The notes under the pieces were generated by a model that was given only the letters and a program-made list of their open reading frames with translations, did not search any database and was not told where the DNA came from. From assembly GCA_947589315.1 (NCBI GenBank), contig CANPZE010000002.1, positions 45,128-109,127 on the forward strand: a stretch of 64,000 nt of DNA. The letters are read 5' to 3'. The translations under genes were made by a program, and so were the position numbers. This DNA comes from an uncultured Lachnospiraceae bacterium (lineage in GTDB: Bacteria > Bacillota > Clostridia > Lachnospirales > Lachnospiraceae). The stretch's first letter is position 1; every line of letters begins with the position of its first letter. Shown here piece by piece: positions 60,382 to 64,000 of this stretch.

Positions 60382-61452
60382 TCACCGCTTCCTTTCTTCA
60401 TCCATTCTTTTCCGGCTCCATTTCTTCTGTACAACCGATTCCGAAAGGGGCTTGCCGCTATGGTAGCTTCGATTCTCCAAACGTCCCGCCCCTTCCCGGA
60501 TCTGTTCCCGGATCCGCCTCTCCATCCAGTCCAGGCGTTCCCCGGGAAACATTTCCAACATTGTAATACGTTGCAGCAAAGATGTCAAAACCGGACAGAG
60601 AGCCTGATAGTATTCCCCATACTTCTTTGTCCCGGCATCGTACAGCTGCCATACGCTTTCCCTTCGTTCCCTCTCCGGCTCCCAGGGGCTTGTCCACAGT
60701 CCCCGCCGGCGGTTGGCCACATCCCATCCCGCCTGTACCTTATCATCTACCATCAAGTTGGATAGAAAGGCCCGTCCAAGCAATCCCTCCTCCAGCCTTC
60801 TCAGGCGTTTTCTCACCCAGGGACGGCGTCCGTAGACGATCTGCATAAATCGGTCCATAAACCAGAATGAGGCTTCTACCTGTCCCCTGCGCAGCCGGAC
60901 CGGGAAGCTTCTGGGGACCGCCTGGCACAGCAGGTCTGCCAGGCACTTTTTTTCAGACAGGGAACAGACTGTTTTCTCTGCCGGATGATAGGAGGCAGGC
61001 ATTTTGTGACGCCTGGTCATTAACATTTCCCTGTCCAGCGCCGCCTCCATCCGATGATGCAGCCCTATCGTCCGTTTTCCTGCTCCCGCCTCCCCCGGCC
61101 GATAATCAATGCTCCCATAAATATAGGGATGGAGACTGGTATCCAGCACATAATGGGACAGAAATCCCAAAAGGTAGCTAATCCCGATCTCTGTACTCTC
61201 CCGGTCTCTCTGTTTTAACAGGCTCTCCAAAAAGGAAGCAAAAAATCTCCCCGCCCCCTCCTCATGCATACGGCTTCCCAGGCTCTGTCCGGCAAAGCGA
61301 TGAAAAAAGGGATTATAAAAGAACAGATCCGGCCCCTGGCAGCCAATATGAAACACATTTCTGTGGCGCAGAACTGCCTGGCGCACCCTTCTCTCTGGTA
61401 TTTCCTTCAGAACCTCTTCTCCAAATATCTCATGGGTTGCAAATGCTGGCAT
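60382..61452 (-). CDS. Zinc-dependent phospholipase C-like protein
   Basis: A 356-residue protein of the zinc-dependent PLC fold: MPAFATHEIFGEEVL, GCQGPDLFFYNP, LGFLSHYVLDTSLHPYIYG (outline), with clustered His and Asp residues that would bind zinc. Unlike secreted clostridial PLC it has no signal peptide, so it probably acts in the cytoplasm on an unknown phosphoester. The start MPAF follows AAAGGGG by 5 nt. It is between ylbJ-like and aminopeptidase genes. The C-terminal half is rich in Arg. Confidence 0.75.
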   Translation of the reverse strand: MPAFATHEIFGEEVLKEIPERRVRQAVLRHRNVFHIGCQGPDLFFYNPFFHRFAGQSLGSRMHEEGAGRFFASFLESLLKQRDRESTEIGISYLLGFLSHYVLDTSLHPYIYGSIDYRPGEAGAGKRTIGLHHRMEAALDREMLMTRRHKMPASYHPAEKTVCSLSEKKCLADLLCQAVPRSFPVRLRRGQVEASFWFMDRFMQIVYGRRPWVRKRLRRLEEGLLGRAFLSNLMVDDKVQAGWDVANRRRGLWTSPWEPERERRESVWQLYDAGTKKYGEYYQALCPVLTSLLQRITMLEMFPGERLDWMERRIREQIREGAGRLENRSYHSGKPLSESVVQKKWSRKRMDEERKR

Positions 61453-61469
61453 AGTATTCCCCTTTCCCG

Positions 61470-62411
61470 TCATCTGATAATGAGCAAAAACAATGCGGTG
61501 AGTATCACTGCTATGATTGCGTGACGCAGCTTCGCCGCTATGTATCCCTTTATGGACAGACCGCTCTCCCGGATCACACTGGAAGTCTGGGCTATACTGG
61601 ACAACCCGCCGAAGGCGCATATCCCTATTCCTACCATCCACTGCATATATGGGTTCCCTCCAAGGGCACGGACAGCTTCCCCGCCTGTAGTGATCTCCAG
61701 AACGCCCATTAACAAAATTTCCAGGAAGCTTTCTCCCAAAAGGAGCTTCTGCATCAGCCGGACCAGGATGGAAAACAAAATAATATATCCTCCTACCTTT
61801 GCCGTAGTTACAAAGGCATCCAGGATGCTGGTATCCACTGCCTCCATCACACTCCAGCCAGGCAATCCTTTCTCCCAGCCCTTCTCCGCCTCCGGCGGCA
61901 GAAGAGCCTCAAAATCCTGTTTTCTCCCATTGCCGATGGCCGCCCCCAGAAAGGCAGACAGATAGATCACCGCCAGGATCCAGAAGGGCTGGGACATTCC
62001 CAGGCAATACACCCCCATATATTCCAACAGGAACATGGGGCTGGCATTATTGCAGATCCCCAGAAGGAACTGCCCCTCCTTCCGGGATATCCTGCCGGAT
62101 ACGCACAGATCCGACACGGTCTTGGCGCCCAGGGGGTAGCCGGACAGCAGCCCGATCACAATAGGATAGCATCCGTTACGGCTCACTCCCAGCAGGCGAT
62201 GCATAATGGGGTACACTACCCTTCCGATCACTCCGCTGATCCCCAGACGTACGATCACACCAGACAGGATCATAAAGGGAAGCAGCGCCGGGAATACTAC
62301 ATTGAACCACAGCATCAACCCTTGTCCGGCTCCCTGGCTTACCGCCTGGGGAAACAGGATACAGCAGCACAATGCCACAGCGACAGCCAGTATTATTAAT
62401 TTCCTTCTCAT
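61470..62411 (-). CDS. YlbJ-like sporulation membrane protein
   Basis: A 313-residue protein with about eight helices, containing GLMLWFNVVFPALLPFMILSGV, IGLLSGYPLGAKTVSDLCVSGRIS and CNNASPMFLLEYMG (outline), characteristic of the nucleoside-recognition/YlbJ family. In Bacillus, YlbJ is made in the mother cell and is needed for a proper spore cortex. ATG at 62411 follows GGAG by 6 nt; the in-frame TTG upstream is rejected. It is first of an operon with the PLC-like protein and aminopeptidase. Confidence 0.8.
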   Translation of the reverse strand: MRRKLIILAVAVALCCCILFPQAVSQGAGQGLMLWFNVVFPALLPFMILSGVIVRLGISGVIGRVVYPIMHRLLGVSRNGCYPIVIGLLSGYPLGAKTVSDLCVSGRISRKEGQFLLGICNNASPMFLLEYMGVYCLGMSQPFWILAVIYLSAFLGAAIGNGRKQDFEALLPPEAEKGWEKGLPGWSVMEAVDTSILDAFVTTAKVGGYIILFSILVRLMQKLLLGESFLEILLMGVLEITTGGEAVRALGGNPYMQWMVGIGICAFGGLSSIAQTSSVIRESGLSIKGYIAAKLRHAIIAVILTALFLLIIR

Positions 62412-62467
62412 AAGCTTCTCCAAAAAAGGCTTTTACTGTATGCTATGTGGCTGCTGGTCTTCTTATG

Positions 62468-62508
62468 AATAAATCCCACCCCACAATTGCTGCTTATGGG
62501 ATGGGATT
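62468..62508 (-). terminator. Terminator after the pfkA-acidic protein pair
   Basis: On the minus strand AATCCCATCCCAT pairs with GTGGGGTGGGATT (two G-U pairs) and is followed by TTATTC, so the tail is weak. It separates the acidic protein gene from the ylbJ-like operon. Confidence 0.6.
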
Positions 62509-62526
62509 CCTTTGTACTTATTTGGA

Positions 62527-62817
62527 TCAATCTGCAGATGCGCTCTCTGCCTCTTCCGGATCTGTTTCTTCTTCCGGTTCAGCCTCCTCCGGTACGGTCT
62601 CTGGTTCCTGACCGATCTCATCATCTTCAATATCCAGAGTTACATACTCCCTGGCATCCTCCTCTTCCTCCTCCAGAGGAAAGTCATCCTCCTCCAGGTC
62701 AAGGTCATCCAGCTCCTCGTCCTTCTCGTCCAGCCACTTCTTGATAAAATAGCTGGCGCCTGCAGCTACCGCAGCCACAGAGGCAAAGCCTACTACACCT
62801 TTGAAAAATTTTTTCAT
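62527..62817 (-). CDS. Small acidic membrane-anchored protein, unknown
   Basis: A 96-residue protein with an N-terminal helix (about 5-25, VVGFASVAAVAAGASYF) followed by KKW and then almost exclusively acidic residues (EEDDFPLEEEEEDA, EEAEPEEETDPEE). Alternatively the helix is a signal peptide. It lies 39 bp after pfkA and probably shares its transcript. I recognise no family with a known function. The charge pattern resembles YtxH-type small membrane proteins only loosely. Confidence 0.6.
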   Translation of the reverse strand: MKKFFKGVVGFASVAAVAAGASYFIKKWLDEKDEELDDLDLEEDDFPLEEEEEDAREYVTLDIEDDEIGQEPETVPEEAEPEEETDPEEAESASAD

Positions 62818-62856
62818 AATATACCTTCCTTTCTGCAGGCGAACCGCCTATTTTTA

Positions 62857-63837
62857 TTAATTAATGGTAGTTAATTTTCTGGAAATATGCGACAGATAAG
62901 GCGTCAGTCCCTTTTCCATCGCCAGCGCTTCTTGAATATCATAATCCACAAACTCACCATCCCTATAAGCAACTACCCGGTTACTGGCTCCATCGCGAAG
63001 GAGCTCTACCGCTTTTGCCCCCATCGCAGATGCATAAACCCTGTCCTTGCAGGTAGGATTCCCGCCACGCTGAATATGTCCCAATATTGTAGCTCTGGTC
63101 TCTATACCGGTCGCCAGCTCAATCAGCTTCGCCATTTCATTGGAATTACCCACACCTTCCGCATTTACAATGATATGATTCTTCTTGCCAATCTTCCGGC
63201 GAGTCTGGATCTTCTCAATGATCTTGGAGATATTCCCATCATATTCCTCCACCGTCAGAATGTACTCTGCGCCGCTGGCGATCCCGGTCCACAGCGCTAT
63301 ATGGCCTGCAGTCCGTCCCATAACCTCTATGATGCTGCATCGTTCATGAGATTCGGAGGTGTCCCGCAGCTTATCCATTGCCTCCATAGCTGTATTGACT
63401 GCCGTATCAAAGCCCACAGTGTATTCCGTGCAGGCAATGTCCAGATCGATCGTCCCCGGCACGCCGATGGTATTGATCCCATTTTCAGACAGGCGGCTGG
63501 CTCCCTGGAAGGATCCGTCTCCACCGATGACTACGATACCGTCAATCCCATGCTTCCGGCAGATGTCCGCCCCCTTCTTCTGATACTCCGCTTTCTTAAA
63601 CTCCAGGCAGCGGGCAGTATAAAGAATTGTGCCTCCCAACTGAATGATATCCGACACAGACAGGGTATCCATATCGACAATATCTTCCTCTAACAGTCCC
63701 GCAAAGCCCCTGCGGATTCCTTTTACCTGCATTCCATTGGCCAGCGCCGTACGCACCACTGCGCGGATCGCGGCGTTCATTCCCGGGGCATCGCCGCCGC
63801 TTGTCAATACGCCAACTGTTTTTACTGTATCACTCAT
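62857..63837 (-). CDS. pfkA: 6-phosphofructokinase, ATP type
   Basis: Commits glycolysis by phosphorylating fructose 6-phosphate. The 326-residue protein has GVLTSGGDAPGMNAAIRAVVR (outline), the ATP loop GGDGSFQGA with the Gly that marks ATP-dependent enzymes, and the catalytic region GVPGTIDLDI with the catalytic Asp in TID and MGRTAGHIALWTG. The usual TIDNDI is TIDLDI here, so one position is changed near the active site. The start MSDTV has its own promoter upstream. The acidic small protein follows. gap, pgk, tpiA and gpmI are in separate loci of this window. Confidence 0.95.
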   Translation of the reverse strand: MSDTVKTVGVLTSGGDAPGMNAAIRAVVRTALANGMQVKGIRRGFAGLLEEDIVDMDTLSVSDIIQLGGTILYTARCLEFKKAEYQKKGADICRKHGIDGIVVIGGDGSFQGASRLSENGINTIGVPGTIDLDIACTEYTVGFDTAVNTAMEAMDKLRDTSESHERCSIIEVMGRTAGHIALWTGIASGAEYILTVEEYDGNISKIIEKIQTRRKIGKKNHIIVNAEGVGNSNEMAKLIELATGIETRATILGHIQRGGNPTCKDRVYASAMGAKAVELLRDGASNRVVAYRDGEFVDYDIQEALAMEKGLTPYLSHISRKLTTIN

Positions 63838-63882
63838 AACGTCTCTCCATTCTGTCTTATCCTCTTGGTTTGTACCTTACTA

Positions 63883-63911
63883 ATCTTACAATATATTCCT
63901 ACTTTTTTCAA
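63883..63911 (-). promoter_or_regulatory. Promoter of pfkA
   Basis: The minus strand has TTGAAA (63911-63906), a 17-bp spacer and TAAGAT (63888-63883). The last 89 bases of the window upstream of it hold no gene I can support. Confidence 0.6.
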
Positions 63912-64000
63912 GAGAACCGTTTTATCAATTAATTTCGCTGTACCCTTTTTGACGCGGGGATTGGCATAGGTTTTCCATTCAGGAACGCCTCTCGGCTCGG

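Noticed and set aside
63912..64000. Possible 3' end of an upstream minus-strand gene
   Set aside because: Two minus frames are open at the edge, but 89 bases give no recognisable protein.
1..64000. CRISPR arrays, insertion sequences, tRNA and rRNA genes
   Set aside because: No regularly spaced direct repeats of array type, no transposase-like product and no cloverleaf sequence other than the tmRNA were found on reading.

Overview
The window reads as chromosome of an anaerobic, spore-forming, Gram-positive Firmicute, most likely a Lachnospiraceae-type Clostridium relative. The evidence is gene content: class III (oxygen-sensitive) ribonucleotide reductase, an [FeFe]-hydrogenase maturase, Spo0A-, YlbJ- and SpoIIM-like sporulation proteins, a CIRCE-controlled htpG, a clostridial-type tmRNA tag (AEDNLALAA), strong AGGAGG-type ribosome binding sites and sigma-A promoters with 16-18 bp spacers. 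Most genes lie on the minus strand. I saw no tRNA, rRNA, insertion sequence, phage or CRISPR array, and no gene-free gap exceeds 300 bases.

Layout. 1-5.0 kb: DUF624 membrane protein (cut by the window edge), DUF1015 protein, then the glycolytic run gap-pgk-tpiA. 5.1-9.9 kb: nrdD-nrdG behind a tandem NrdR operator, mutY, and a truncated sigma-70-like protein with a hexanucleotide-repeat leader. 10-14.8 kb: a secreted BspA-like repeat protein, a cyclophilin, a peptide-binding-type lipoprotein and a SpoIIM-like protein. 14.8-18.6 kb: small zinc-finger membrane protein, polA, coaE. 18.7-23.4 kb: trans-translation and RNA decay (ssrA, smpB, rnr), a secreted SGNH hydrolase, secG. 23.5-28.7 kb: gpmI, a HAD-GNAT fusion, an acidic lipoprotein, and an ABC ATPase/permease pair with no binding protein. 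28.7-31.6 kb: a PutP-type symporter and citrate synthase. 31.8-35.9 kb: a five-gene regulatory block (LysR, lone receiver, soluble LytS-type kinase, response regulator with winged helix, divergent Spo0A). 36-42.9 kb: an MMPL transporter, a helical-repeat exported partner, TetR, HydE and a degenerate OmpR-like regulator in one apparent operon under paired TetR-type operators. 43-45.2 kb: htpG. 45.2-55.8 kb: a surface polysaccharide locus (glf, tagD, GtrA, three glycosyltransferases, initiating sugar-phosphate transferase, GntR regulator, O-antigen-ligase-like protein). 55.8-59 kb: a thiamine/precursor ABC uptake operon under a TPP riboswitch. 59-64 kb: M18 aminopeptidase, PLC-like protein, YlbJ-like protein, a small acidic protein and pfkA.

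The parts most worth a second look are the regulatory block around the Spo0A-like gene, whose promoter carries four AAATGGAA repeats spaced 11, 22 and 11 bp plus an 18-bp perfect palindrome; the placement of hydE inside a TetR-controlled MMPL operon; the sigma-like protein lacking promoter-recognition regions; and the NrdR box pair that also forms a terminator hairpin. Names rest on reading motifs by eye; no database search was run.
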